Positions 35,453 to 46,914 of a stretch of DNA of 64,000 nt are shown here, one piece after another. Position 1 is the first letter of the stretch, and each line of letters opens with the position of its first letter. The notes under the pieces are model-generated. The model searched no databases. It was given only the letters and a program-made list of their open reading frames with translations, and was not told the origin of the DNA. The translations under genes and the position numbers were made by a program. Source of the stretch: Parietaria judaica (lineage: Eukaryota; Streptophyta; Magnoliopsida; Rosales; Urticaceae); assembly GCA_954871525.1 (NCBI GenBank), contig OX940868.1, forward strand, positions 14,909,056 to 14,973,055. The letters run 5' to 3'.

Positions 35453-35757
35453 TCATGACTTCAAATCTGAAGAGAGGAAACCAGATCATATTCCAATCAG
35501 CAAATGATTCGTTCGAGTTGTGAAGCTTCAACAGCTAATGGAGATATAGAAGAGAGAGAGAGCTGACCGGAGAAAGAGAAGAACCAGAGAAGGAAGGCGC
35601 AGAGGAAGAGGACGACTGGGATGATGTGGACGACGTTCTCAGCGGCTCTCAGACAGCGTTTCTCTCTCCTGGCCGCGCCGGAGTTCGGATTGTACGTCGG
35701 AAGCCGCTGCTCCGACGAGATCGCCGGGGACATTCTGGAGGAAGATCTGTGATTCAT
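35453..35757 (-). CDS. Small single-pass membrane protein, function unknown
   Basis: Proposed two-exon gene: exon 1 is 35757-35568, the intron 35567-35467 (GTCAGC...CTTCAG) and exon 2 35466-35453. It gives 67 residues. Residues 1-40 are polar and basic, with RLPTYNPNS. They are followed by a strongly hydrophobic segment (VVHIIPVVLFLCAFLLWFF) and a short tail FSDLKS. This is the layout of small plant transmembrane proteins that I recall only as uncharacterised. Without splicing, the frame continues for another 20 codons. The GC content and codon pattern are gene-like and the upstream side is CT-rich as in a leader. Convergent with the FAD monooxygenase. Function unknown. Confidence 0.5.
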
Positions 35758-37456
35758 CTTCCATCCTTCCGATTGTTGCGAAGAAACGAGAGAGAAAGAG
35801 AGAGAGAGAGTTGAATCTTCGTTGTTTGTTGTTGACTTTGTTGAAAGGTTTGATTCCTGACTTGTTTTCTCAATAAAGCTTCAACTCTCCACTTTTAGTT
35901 TAATAGGGAAATTTTCTCTTGATATTATTAGTTAATTAATAATCTAAAATATAAATTGATTAATCAAAATAAATATTTAATAATAATGGTTAATAATAAC
36001 TTGAAAAGAAAATCATTATTGATCAATGATTTTAATTAGGGGTGCAAGTGGGCCGGGTACCTTGATTTTTTGCGAAAATCGAAACGCGGATCCGAAATCT
36101 GGGTTTTCCGAAATTCGGCTAACCATATTCGGATTTCAAAATGTTTTAAATCCAGATTTTCCAAAATTGTACCTGCCGTGGATAAAAAAATACGTTATAT
36201 AAGAACTAAAGAAAATACAAAATAAAGAGATTATAGAAGTAAAAAACAATTGTAATATAGTTTTTTGTTAAAAGTTTATTAAATTTAAATTTTAGTAATT
36301 TTAACCTTTGTATATAAATATAACAAATTTAAAATTTATGAGTTTGTTAAAAGAATTTATTAATGTACAAATTTAAATTCAAGAGTTTGTTTAAAGAATT
36401 TTATTAAGACCTACATAGAAATAATACAAATTATATAGTTTTGATAAAAATACAAAATTAGATTATGAGGTAAAAATACAAATCATTATATCTTTTTGTT
36501 AAACAGAAAAAAGAAATTGAAGCCGTGATAACTAGTTCACGGCAATATTTATTAATATATTTTTTCTTAAGATTTCATTCATTTTTATTTGACCTAATAT
36601 AGTTTAGATATTTCGATAACAAAATTTCTTCTCACCAAAGAGACATGCTTATAAAGCGACACATCTAAACTTACGTTAAATCAATTATAAAATAATAAAA
36701 TATATTGAGTGTATTGTAGAACATGTTTTTGACTATTAAAAAAAAAACTTTTTGAAATTCTTGCAGCTGAGATATGATTAAAAATACAAAATATTGCCAC
36801 ATAAAAATTCATGATAAAAAATTAATGGAAATCTTACTTATACCAAACTTCTTAGTCTTACATCATTAGATATCCTCACCGATGTTTTATGACTTGATAA
36901 AAAAAGTTGTACCGACCGGGAAGTTTCAATGAATCTCTAGACTATGTAACAAAATAGTCAATATTTTAGCAAAATCTCGTGTTCCCGAGAGAACGCCGGA
37001 CTTTTAGTCTTGTACTTGCCCAAAGTGATTCGATATATATATCCAAAGGAATTTAAGGCCACATGGTTAATGAAATTCACGGTTTACTTAAAAAAAAAAA
37101 AAAAAAATCTTCTTACCACAAGAAGAATATTGAAAATGTAAGTCATATTTTTTATACTAAATAAAAACTTTTACCGTAAATATCGTAAATATAAGTACTT
37201 ACTTAGCTATTAGCCTCTAGTGTATTGTGTCACCGTCCCTTAAACCAAGTCTGGGTTTTTCAGTTCATCAGCCGCCAAAATTCTCGCCGGCGAAGAAGCA
37301 TCAACGGTGAGGTTTGATCAACCATCTCTCTCTCTCTCTGCTTGGTGCAATTACAGAGCTTCGTTTCTGAGAAAAGGTTCAAACCCAACATATGCTTTAA
37401 GAACGAGAAAATCTTGACTCTGATATCCGTGGATAGGAGAATCTGGTTCGATAACA
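35758..37456. other. Intergenic region with one hAT-family terminus
   Basis: At 36037 the sequence TAGGGGTGCAAGTGGGCCGGGTACC matches the terminus type of the MITE at 7522, followed by CCGAAATTCGG-like words to about 36180. The opposite terminus was not found, so this is a fragment. The rest is AT-rich. A CT-rich run at 37326-37340 precedes the PDCD2-like gene and is probably part of its leader. Confidence 0.45.
36037..36180 (+). repeat. Single-ended hAT MITE fragment
   Basis: Begins TAGGGGTGCAAG and is followed by GGCCGGGTACC and GGATCCGAAATCTGGG. This resembles the subterminal composition of the element at 7522-8228. No right end or target duplication was found. Confidence 0.4.
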
Positions 37457-40400
37457 ATGGCGGCTTCAACGAGTTGCCATTCCATGGACGAGTTGAAAGG
37501 TCTGCGAATCACTTCCTTGGACGACGATGATTGCGAAGAGGAGCAAACGCCCATGAACGACGAGCGAGAAGACGAGGATGAAGAAGTGGGTTATGCTTAT
37601 TTGGGTTTCGTTGAAAAGCCCAAGAACCCTCCTTCTCTTCTCCGCCATTACATGCCTTCCAAAGCCGGTGGTGTTCCGGTATGTAATCTCGAAAAATCCC
37701 CTTCCGTTGATGCTTCTGGTAATGAATTTGTGTGAGTTTTAATCACCGTGTGTGTTCGATTTCTCGGTTTTAGTCTGATTATTGTGTGGACTCGTTTAAT
37801 CGGATTTAGGCTTGGCTTGACCCCGTGAATTTGCCGTCGGGAAAATCGTTTCTTTGCGACATTTGTGGAGAGCCTCTTCAGTTTATGTTGCAGGTATTCA
37901 AACTTTGGCTTTTTCGATTGTTGATACCGCCAGTAAAAGAGCCAATCCCAGTATATCGAGATTCAGAAAAACGTGTTTCCTTCCGATAAAATAAATGGTT
38001 ATATTGTCAAGCTATCGTAGGTATATGCATCGGATGATACTGAATGCGCGTTTCATCGGACGTTATTCGTGTTTATTTGTACGTCGCTGGCCTGCCTCCG
38101 CTGCGACCAACACGAGCAATGGAAACGACCTTCAGAAAAGCCTTCCCGATGGTATACCTATTACCACAGCATAATCCGTTCTAAAAGCGTGTTTTTTAGA
38201 TTTAAGTACAAAAACTTGTGAAAAGGCGTTAATAATGTAATGGTTTTCTAGTGTGAAGGTTTTTCGTTGCCAATTACCCCAGCATAATCCATTCTACTCT
38301 CCGCAAAAAGACGACAAGCCTTTAGGAGAAGGAGGTAGGTACTAATTGTTTGCTTTGTGTTTTTGTTTGTCACTTGCATAGACGGTTGATTTACAAATTT
38401 GTGGTATATTTGTTGCACTTTTTTTTTATTTTTTTTTTTTATTTTTTTATGGAGCATAAGCTTTTATAGTTTTGAACATGATTATGTGAAGTACGAAACC
38501 TGAAGCCGAAATTAATGTTGGCGCTAATAGCCCCTGTTTTAGGGTTATGTGCTGAAATAATCACTCTGAAGAAAAGAAAAAAAAAGTGTAGATTTGGCCC
38601 TGCTACGGTTTCGGTGCGGGGGATGGCCCCTTTGGAAGAAAAAAAAAAGAGTGGATTTTGGTCCCTTTAACATGTTTTTGGTGTCACTTTTCCATTATGT
38701 TTAGTGGCCGGGGACTAAATTACGCACCAAAATTGTAGCAGGACCATTCTCGCACCAAAAAATTTAACAGGTGGACTTAAAGTCTGCTCTTTTCTTTTTT
38801 TCAGAGGGACTAATCTTGCTCTATAACTGTAACAGAGGGACCATTAGCGCCAATTGTTAGTTTCTTTTATTTTCTTTTCTTTTTCTTGTCGACATAAAGT
38901 GATTTTACGTAAGTTATTTTATCCGTTAGGATGAAAAACTATGTTGACTTATGCTGTTATCTGGCATGTTTTAGCTGAACTTTGTACTTGGTGTGGTACA
39001 TGGAAAGGAATTAAACAATGCTCTAGCTGCAAAAAGGCCATCTACTGCTCGGAGAAGCACCGGGTATACTATGCGCCACTTAGATGTCCCATCTTGGTTT
39101 CATAGAATAAATATTTCCGTTTTCATCTTGACAAATGACAATCTAATTTTGAAAAAAATATTGTGCGACAGCCGATTAGTATTAGATGATTGATTAACAT
39201 TCTATTGAAATTGAATTGATAGTTTTTTAAGAAAAAACAGCACGTATAACTGTAAAGTAAAAAAATGTTAAAATACTCCTACCGGTATTTTTTAAGTCCG
39301 AAAGAAAACACCCAGCTATGTTATATTTATGTCGAAACTTAATTTTTTTCAATCTTTGAAGGTTAAACATTCCCAACTGGGTCACGATTATGACTGTCGG
39401 CGGGCTCGGATTCTTTCTGGGTCAAGTGAAAGCAAAACCACGCCTATGCAACAACCGAAAGGTTGGTACTTCAATAGTTTCAATGATTTTCTCTTTTAAG
39501 CTTAGCAAGTTTTATCTATGACTTAGTATTGTTTGTCACGTTGTTTTGATCCTTCAACATTGTTTTATTGTTATTTATTATTTGTTCTTTTTCTGTGAGT
39601 AGCTTCCTGCACAACTCTATGGCCTGAACTTAAAATCGTAGAGGACTTCGAAAAAGATTTTGATCCAAATGAAGACGGTGATGATGGGGGCTCAAGTTTG
39701 GTGGTCTCCCGGAATGAAACCGATGATGGCATAAAGCAATTTGAGGTGTAATCTTTTGTTCTTGTTTTATCTCTTTGCATACCAGAACACAAATGAACAG
39801 ATTTTATTCATGAAATGATACTATTAAAAAAAAAATTCCTTTCAAATATCTTATAAACTCTACTTCTTAAAGGGTGATGATGAGAGCAAAAGTTGGGCCT
39901 CTTTCGAAGAGCGCATTTCTTGGGCCCCGGAACAAGTGTTAAGGTACTCGCTACCTGTAAAAAGCTTGTTTGTAATCCTCATGTAGTCATGTGTGTTATA
40001 TTCGTAGCATTATTCATTGTTTAACTATGCTGATTAGGTTTTGTTATTTAAATATTTTTTTGTATGAAATTATATATATAGTGCTTTAATTAGATTAAAA
40101 ATGTTTTAGGGTAGCCAATAATTGTTCACGAAAAAACTAATCTCTCTCGAAGAAGAGGGATTGGGTTTTGGTGAACGTTGGCGAAGCTTCCTTTTTGGAT
40201 CGGATTCTGGTCTGACAATGGGCTTCATCTATTAGGTTGTTGCTTGTAAGGCAAGTTACAAATTGTTGTTTTTAATTTCATTTATTGTTTTCTTTTTCTT
40301 TATGAAAAAAAAAGGTATTGTAGAGACCCTGATTCAAAGCCCCTTTGGCCTAAGGCAAGTGGTCGGCCATCGAAGGATGATATTCCGCCGTGCAGATACT

Positions 40401-40849
40401 GTGGCGGACCTCGTACTTTCGAATTTCAGGTATATCTTGAATATTATCATTTTTCTCTAAATTTGGAACTCCAGGCATTGACTTCTTAGTGATATGACCG
40501 GGATTTTCAGGGTTTTTTCTCCGGTCCATTTTTTTTAGAATATCTTACATATACATATTAGTCAAATAAAAATAAACTATATTAAAAAACACCAGAACTG
40601 GTAATTTATCGTGGTTTCAGTTCTTCAAAACTACTATATACCAAATATAGACATTTTTCTTTCTCGATGTGGCTAATGTTGGTGTCGTTTTGGCCGTCAC
40701 AGATCCTACCTCAGTTGCTCTATTACTTCCGGGTGAGCAATGTGGTGGACTCGCTAGATTGGTCAACGATCGCAGTGTATACTTGCAAATCCTCGTGCGA
40801 GGCTAGTGTCGCATACAAAGAAGAGTTTGTTTGGGTTCAGCTTGCTTAG
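37457..40849 (+). CDS. PDCD2-like protein with MYND zinc finger
   Basis: Ten exons: 37457-37678, 37810-37893, 38021-38151, 38252-38334, 38975-39063, 39362-39461, 39603-39745, 39873-39943, 40315-40429 and 40703-40849. All introns are GT-AG and the phases agree, giving 394 residues. The N-terminal half has the PDCD2 fold (VGYAYLGFVEKP, LCDICGEPLQFMLQVYA, HRTLFVFIC). A MYND zinc finger follows at about 174-203: CTWCGTWKGIKQCSSCKKAI and then YCSEKH. An acidic linker leads to the PDCD2 C-terminal domain: RYCRDPDSKPLWPKA, PPCRYCGGPRTFEFQILPQL and a final EEFVWVQL. PDCD2 relatives act as chaperones for the 40S ribosomal protein uS5 in other eukaryotes; a similar role here is inferred. The reading frame is complete with no defect. 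Intron 4 carries a small inverted-repeat element. Confidence 0.93.
38518..38853. mobile_element. Small inverted-repeat element in intron 4 of the PDCD2-like gene
   Basis: Begins TTGGCGCTAATAGCCCC and ends GGACCATTAGCGCCAA, so the terminal 13 bp are nearly exact inverses. The interior alternates T-rich and A-rich words such as GGTCCCTTTAAC and GGACTAAATTACGC. No target duplication was clear, so the superfamily is undecided. Confidence 0.65.
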
Positions 40850-41576
40850 CAATCTTCAAAAACTTTCTTCGCATGCTTCTTGTTTGCTAATAGATTTATT
40901 GAACGCAAGGATTCAAGCAGTAGCGTTTTTGTCGTCAGATCCAAATCCATAAATTTTGCCCGTTTTGATGCTCCCTTTAACTTGTTTAATCTTGCCGTTT
41001 GGACATTAGTTTGGGATAAATTTTCTAAGTGATATATCTAAAAATGCATAAGCTTGATCTTTTCTGTAATCTTTTGAACACTCATTTATGTCTATAGTTC
41101 TTGATATCTTTCCGATAAAGAAATATGGACTTTTATGAATAAATGACGGAAATATGTGTTACCCCAATGGTTGATCTTTGAATCTCCGACTTTGAGGTGT
41201 TAATTCAATCCGCGTAAAAAAGAAAATAAAAAAACCGAAATATGTTTACAAGACAACAGTTTATAGAGGACAAAACCTTTTAGCACCTTTTTTTTTCTTG
41301 TTCTTCTAATCTCCAATATAAACTCCTAATTCGGTCGATTCATATACTTCTAATTCGGTCGATTCATATTATGAGTAGTTTTTTAAAAAATTTAAAAGAA
41401 AATAGTTATTTCGTACCATTTCCTTTATTTTATTAGGGTGGTTCATCAATGAACCCCGTATCATATAGTATTTCTTTTGATTAGCAACTTAAAATGGGGG
41501 CTTTTTGAACAAACATAAAAAATTAGGGCATATTTTGCATGTCACCTAAAATTCCATTTGACTATGATACTAGATA
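40850..41576. other. Intergenic, downstream of the PDCD2-like gene
   Basis: Includes the probable 3' untranslated region. A short tandem duplication of TTCTAATTCGGTCGATTCATA (24-bp unit) sits at about 41322-41371. No gene was recognised. Confidence 0.5.
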
Positions 41577-41581
41577 GTGAT

Positions 41582-42459
41582 TGTTGATGTACAAATTCAT
41601 CCTTATTTAATATGACATAAAGTGCTAAAGTTGTGAATAATTAAATTTACAAACAAAGATAAAAGGCTTTAAAGAAATAAATCGATATTCGCAAAAGCCC
41701 AATTGAGAAGCCCAGTGAAATTCTCAATCAGACAAAGCCCAACTGATACAAAGCCACTCGGCCCAAAAAGCCCAAAGGCCCCAATATCTATTCGACATCA
41801 ATCCAGAAAGACGAGGGTAGAGTTGTCATATTCTCTACCCGGTATCCCACTTCAAACCCAAGCGAAAGACCAGGAGCACGGAGTCAAGTCTCCAACGGGC
41901 ATAATTCAAATACGACGAAGAGAACGAAGTCGTGGTGCACGTGTAGCAAGATCATCCATTCAACCCGGTCAGCACGGAGAGAAGACCCCACGATTCCTGG
42001 AAGACCAACGGGAAGAATTGAAGTCTATAAATACCAAGCTCAAGCTCAGATCTACATACACATACGCACACGCACAACTCTGAGAGAATATCATCAAAAG
42101 CTTCTACCCGGCATTTTTGCTCACTTTGAGATTTTGTTGTATTCTTTTCCTCCTTCTTATTCTTTTCCCTTTCTAGGCGTGATTTGCTGTCTGTAGCTAT
42201 CCGTCTATGTCAATTGTCGCAATAAACTAACAGAGGAAGTAGTCAACTACCGCCTTGGGACGAACCTCTATAAAAAAATCCCTCATCTCATTTATATTGC
42301 TTTTTATATATATATATATATATATATACATATATATATCGAGAGTGCATCGAGAGCTTGCAACGTGAGAGATCGAATTCCACCAAATCATCATATTCCA
42401 ATAATATCATACATTCACAAGTCACACTTTACTGATTGAGGTGGGAAACCACGTTAACA
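41582..42459 (+). repeat. Probable solo LTR
   Basis: The 878-bp segment begins TGTTGATGTAC and ends CACGTTAACA, so it has TG...CA ends with a 4-bp inverted TGTT/AACA. The flanks GTGAT (41577-41581) and ATGAT (42460-42464) match at four of five bases. A TATA-like CTATAAATACC lies near 42025, with R/U5-like sequence and a (TA)n tract after it. No primer site or coding region adjoins. The open frame at 41703-42083 falls inside and resembles no protein. Confidence 0.6.
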
Positions 42460-42689
42460 ATGATTATCCGTGATAACGGGGCATACATATAAGTTCTTCA
42501 CTTTTAATTATAAAAGTAGAAATAAAAAGTAATAACTTGATTTAATATTTTTTTACTTTAATACGTTGATAATATGATACACTAAGTAGTTCAAATATCT
42601 TCTTCTTTTTTAGTGAAAATAGTTGCTCAAATGACCCTCAATTATCATTTTAAATGATGTTTTAATTTTAAAGCAATGTGTACATTTTT

Positions 42690-43750
42690 AAGGGTTAATT
42701 GCGGCAAAAATATCTAACCTTTGTAAATATTCTTCGATAGGTACCCAACCTCAATAAACGTAGGCAAAAGTACCCAACGCCACACTTTTGTCGCCGACCA
42801 ACTAACGCCGTTAGACACTGCCTACGTGGCCGTTAGGTTGTCATGGCCCATGGCCAAAAGTTGGGTACTTTTGCCGCCATGTGGCATTTAAAAAAATATT
42901 TTTTTTTTATTTTTTTCTTTCTCATTAGCCAATATGTTTTTATTCTTTTACGTATATCAAACATGATCAAGTAATTTCATAAAATATGTACTTATAAAAA
43001 ATTTATGTTATTTTTTTAAATAATAAAATAATTACTTAAACTTATTAGTTGTAGTTTATTTAAAAAAAAAATCTTTCCCGTGGCACATATTTTTATTTTT
43101 ACATATGTTAAATAATAAAATATTTTTTCTTATAGGAATAATTTATAATTTTTGAATAGATTATATTAAAATTTTGAAACTAAAACATTATTGTATATAA
43201 TAACACGGGCATTTTAATATTAAAATTAAGGCATGCTATGATTTTTGAAGACATATAACATATATGAAATTAAGGCATGATTAAAACAAATAATTGTATC
43301 AAATACGGTTCAAGTTTTATTTAAACCGAAAGTTTGGTGATTGGTAAAAATTGTGTTTAACCTTATTATTTTTTGTTTTAAAGTGAAAAAAGATAAAAAA
43401 AAACATTTTTTAGTTTTTCTTTAACATATTTTTTTATAAGTACATCTCTTATAAAATTATTTGATCATGTTTGATATACGTAAAAAAAATCATATTGGCT
43501 AACGGGAAAGAAAAATTATAACAAAAATTGTTTTTTTTAATGCCACGTGGCGACAAAAGTACCAACCTTTGGCCACGTCGCAGAAAAAGTACCCAACCTT
43601 TGGCCACGTGGCGGCAAAAGTACCCAATCTTTGGCCACGTGGCATTCCACATGAGACACCCTAACGGCCACGTAGGCAGCGTCTAACGACGTTAGTTGGT
43701 CGGCGACAAAAGTGCTACGTTGGGTATTTTTGCCTACGTTTATTGAGGAG
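42690..43750. mobile_element. Foldback (palindromic) MULE-like element
   Basis: The left arm begins GGTTAATTGCGGCAAAAATA and contains GGTACCCAACCTC, CGACCAACTAACG and GCCTACGTGGCCGTTAG. The right arm carries the opposite-strand versions near 43560-43745. The inner parts (for example 'attagccaatatg' and 'catattggctaac') also mirror each other, so the palindrome runs most of the length. The right arm holds extra tandem copies of a GGCCACGTGGCGGCAAAAGT unit. The right terminus is interrupted near 43745 and no target duplication was identified. Confidence 0.75.
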
Positions 43751-43759
43751 TTCGGATAA

Positions 43760-45609
43760 GTCTTATATGGATATAAGTTCAATTATATCAAATAACATTC
43801 GACATGGCACATATACGACAATATGATATGACTTAATTAGATACAATGAGAGAACAAACAATTTGTTTACGCATTGAATTTATTTTATATTGTTTGGCTT
43901 TGTTTTCTAATTTTTTAGATATTTTAATTTTAATATTATCAGAAAACATGTTTAACTATTTACTATGAAAACAGATTTAAAATGATATCTTTTAGCTTTG
44001 AAATTTAAAAAAAAAATTATAATACAAATAAAATGTGTCTTCTAATTTATTATTTCTTTCTTTTGCTCGGTATAACTATTTTTATATGTTCTTTTTATTT
44101 TTCCTTTTATCAAGAATTTTAAAAACTCTATATTTTTTTTCTACATATACTTAGAAAGAATAAATAATAGGTGAGAAGTAATAATTTTAACGTATTTTTT
44201 TTAAATATAAATTAAAAAAATATAGAGAAAATAAATTTAAAAAAAAAAAAACAAAACCAAATCAGCCATAAGCATCTTAATACTAGCTCTCTTGAATTTG
44301 TGTTTACTGACTCAATTAGCACCATTAAAGTCATTTTATGTATTAAATTTCCACTACCGAATGTAGTAACATTATATGTTGAATTTATGTTTTTATTTCG
44401 TAATTTACGCTGGTTAACTTTAAATATATAATCGTATTAACTAATTAAGAATAATATTTTAATATTTAGTTATATTAATTAAGTTATATACAATGAAGAT
44501 GAATTCATTTGTTTGTTAAGCTATCATAATTAGTATATTGGTTAAAGCCTAAAGGATTCCATAGAATTAACAGGATTAATTAACCGATCAAAGTTCAAAC
44601 ATATTTATCACAATTCATTAATAAATAAAACTTTAAAATTAAATTAAAAATTAATAAAAATAAAACATTTCGCCGAGAAGTCGGCAGAGCGCGTTGAATC
44701 CCATCCGTTCTCTCGGTTTCTAGAGGGTGGAGAAAAGCCGTCCGGTCCGGTCCAAACTGGCGCACTCGTTTCCCACGCGCACACACAATCGTTCCTTCCT
44801 TCCTTTCCTTCCTATGCCTGCGCGTGCTTCACGCGCTCATTACTTCCCTGCGCTGCGCATGAACCTCGTGGCTTTTCTTAAAGGTTTATATTTTTAGACA
44901 GCTTGCACGGACTCATGACACGTGGCACCAAGAAGCAACAACGAAACAACGTGATATTTTGGCTAATTTACTAAATTGTCCATTGAGCTATCTTGATTTG
45001 CAATTTTAAATTTTGACTTTTATATACTCCTTAATTATAATTATAAAGTATTAATTACAATTATAAAGTATCGACTAGGATTAATGATAGTACAAGTACC
45101 ATAGGCCGATAGGCGGGAACTACATACGCCATACGTGCTTACGCTCAAATATATAAAAATAACAATTAATGAGATGATATTGTAGCTGTGTTGTTTAAGT
45201 CGGTAAATTTTATAGTAGAGCACGTTGAAATTTTCAATATATTTTATATTTTTATGCTTGAAATATTTTGCTTGGTCACATATACTCTTATTATTTGTAT
45301 ATTATCCTTCATTTTCTTATGAGCTATTATAAAAAACTTAGTTAAGATTTTGTTGCTTGTTATTTTACTTGATATATTACATACGCAATGTTTACATTAT
45401 GAATGAGATATAAAAGGAAAAAAGATAGCATATTTGCTCACTAAAATTATGAATTTGGACCCACTTATAGAAATATAAACACAAAGCAAATAAGAAAAGT
45501 TAGATACCGTTTAAATTAACTAAAAAAAATTATAATAATTATATATTACCTGGTTAAAACAAAAAATTGGCTCCGCAAAGTAATATTATTAGTAATGATT
45601 TTACTACAA
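43760..45609. other. Intergenic, AT-rich, with a GC-rich patch at about 44670-44890
   Basis: The GC-rich patch includes GGTCCGGTCC, a (CCTT)n-like run and several GCGC words. It has no frame resembling a known protein. It might be a captured or degraded gene fragment or a promoter. The remaining sequence is AT-rich. Confidence 0.45.
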
Positions 45610-46153
45610 GAGCACTTGTATTTATCTATAGAATTTGAATCTAAAGTGGAACATGACACATTTGCCACTACAAAAAATAGTTTTTTATTTTTTATTTTTT
45701 ATTTTTTTTATCATGTCACTGAGGTAGAATCATACTAGGGGTGGTCCATCATCGCTATACTCAAATATAGTAAAATTCTTGGGATTTTAGCCACTTAAAA
45801 TGTACAATCACTTGTCTAAATTAATATTAAATAAAACAAAAATTACATATTTGTAATTGGAAGGAAAAAATGGAATCTCATATGATCCATAGTAAAACTA
45901 CTAACCTAGTGTCTCAAAGTTGAATACTTTTAGAATGATATGAAATAACGAGGAGTTAGCGACATAAATACTTCTAACTCCAAGCCAACAAAAACTTTTT
46001 TGAAAAAATACTAGCATATTCTTAAAACTTGAAAATAATTGGCAAAAATATCTAAAATTTATAAAATTAGACTTCTATTAGTACTTAATTTTTTTTTATC
46101 ACATATCAAAGAGTAAGTGAAAAGTGTAAGATTATAATGAAACACAAGTGCTC
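45610..46153. mobile_element. Putative MITE with GAGCACTTGT termini
   Basis: The left end is GAGCACTTGTATTT and the right end ACAAGTGCTC, exact inverses over 10 bp. The interior is AT-rich and non-coding. The flanks show no convincing target duplication, so assignment to a superfamily is open. Confidence 0.5.
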
Positions 46154-46759
46154 TCTCTCGATAATTGCAACATAAGTATGTTTAAAGACAACAACAACAT
46201 GTTTTTAAAATTTAAAATTCGCGGCAAATATCCGCTAACAAATAACTTCTTATAAGTATTAGCTCTTCTTTATTGAAGAAGAAAAAAACTTATTAAGTAA
46301 CTAAATCACACTCAACATCCATACAAAGTTATATATATATATATATATATATATATTCTTTCACTTTTTTTATTTCTCCATTTTATTTTATTTTCTCGAT
46401 TTCTTATTCTTCTTCTACGACGAATAAACCGTCACTGCTAGAGAAAGATACGCCAATAAGCCAAACGTACTCAAATTATGCGTGATAATTTCAGCGCGCT
46501 AGCTTTCTTAATCGAAACTGCTATTGCTTCATCGAAATTGAGTACTTCGCTCGCAAACAGCGCAATCGAGTATAACTTAAATACTTTTACCGGTATTAAG
46601 AAAAGTAAAATAAGAACAAAACACAAAACAACACACTAGTTGATTTTGAAACGGCACGTCACCCAAAATGCTTTAATAAGAATCGGGCTTTAAATACTCT
46701 CACCACCCCTTTTATCACTTCTTCTCAATTTTCTTTTTCCATTTTCCCATCTTCCAAAC

Positions 46760-46802
<43 letters not shown>

Positions 46803-46914
46803 GCGAAGATCCCAAATCTCGCTTTCGATTGCGCTACGAAGCGGGAATCATTCAGCTTTCGCTACAATCCGACGATTCTCTTCCTGATTTCTTCGATCCC
46901 GCCCTCTCCCAGCC
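46154..46914 (+). promoter_or_regulatory. Upstream region and CT-rich leader of the RABD2 gene
   Basis: An (AT)n tract at 46330-46357 is followed by ordinary AT-rich sequence. From 46761 to 46800 a (CT)n run of about 20 units precedes a GC-richer segment leading to the ATG at 46915. CT-rich leaders just upstream of housekeeping genes are common in plants. No TATA box was assigned. Confidence 0.5.

Noticed and set aside
41703..42083. 126-codon open frame on the plus strand
   Set aside because: Lies within the probable solo LTR and has no recognisable domain.
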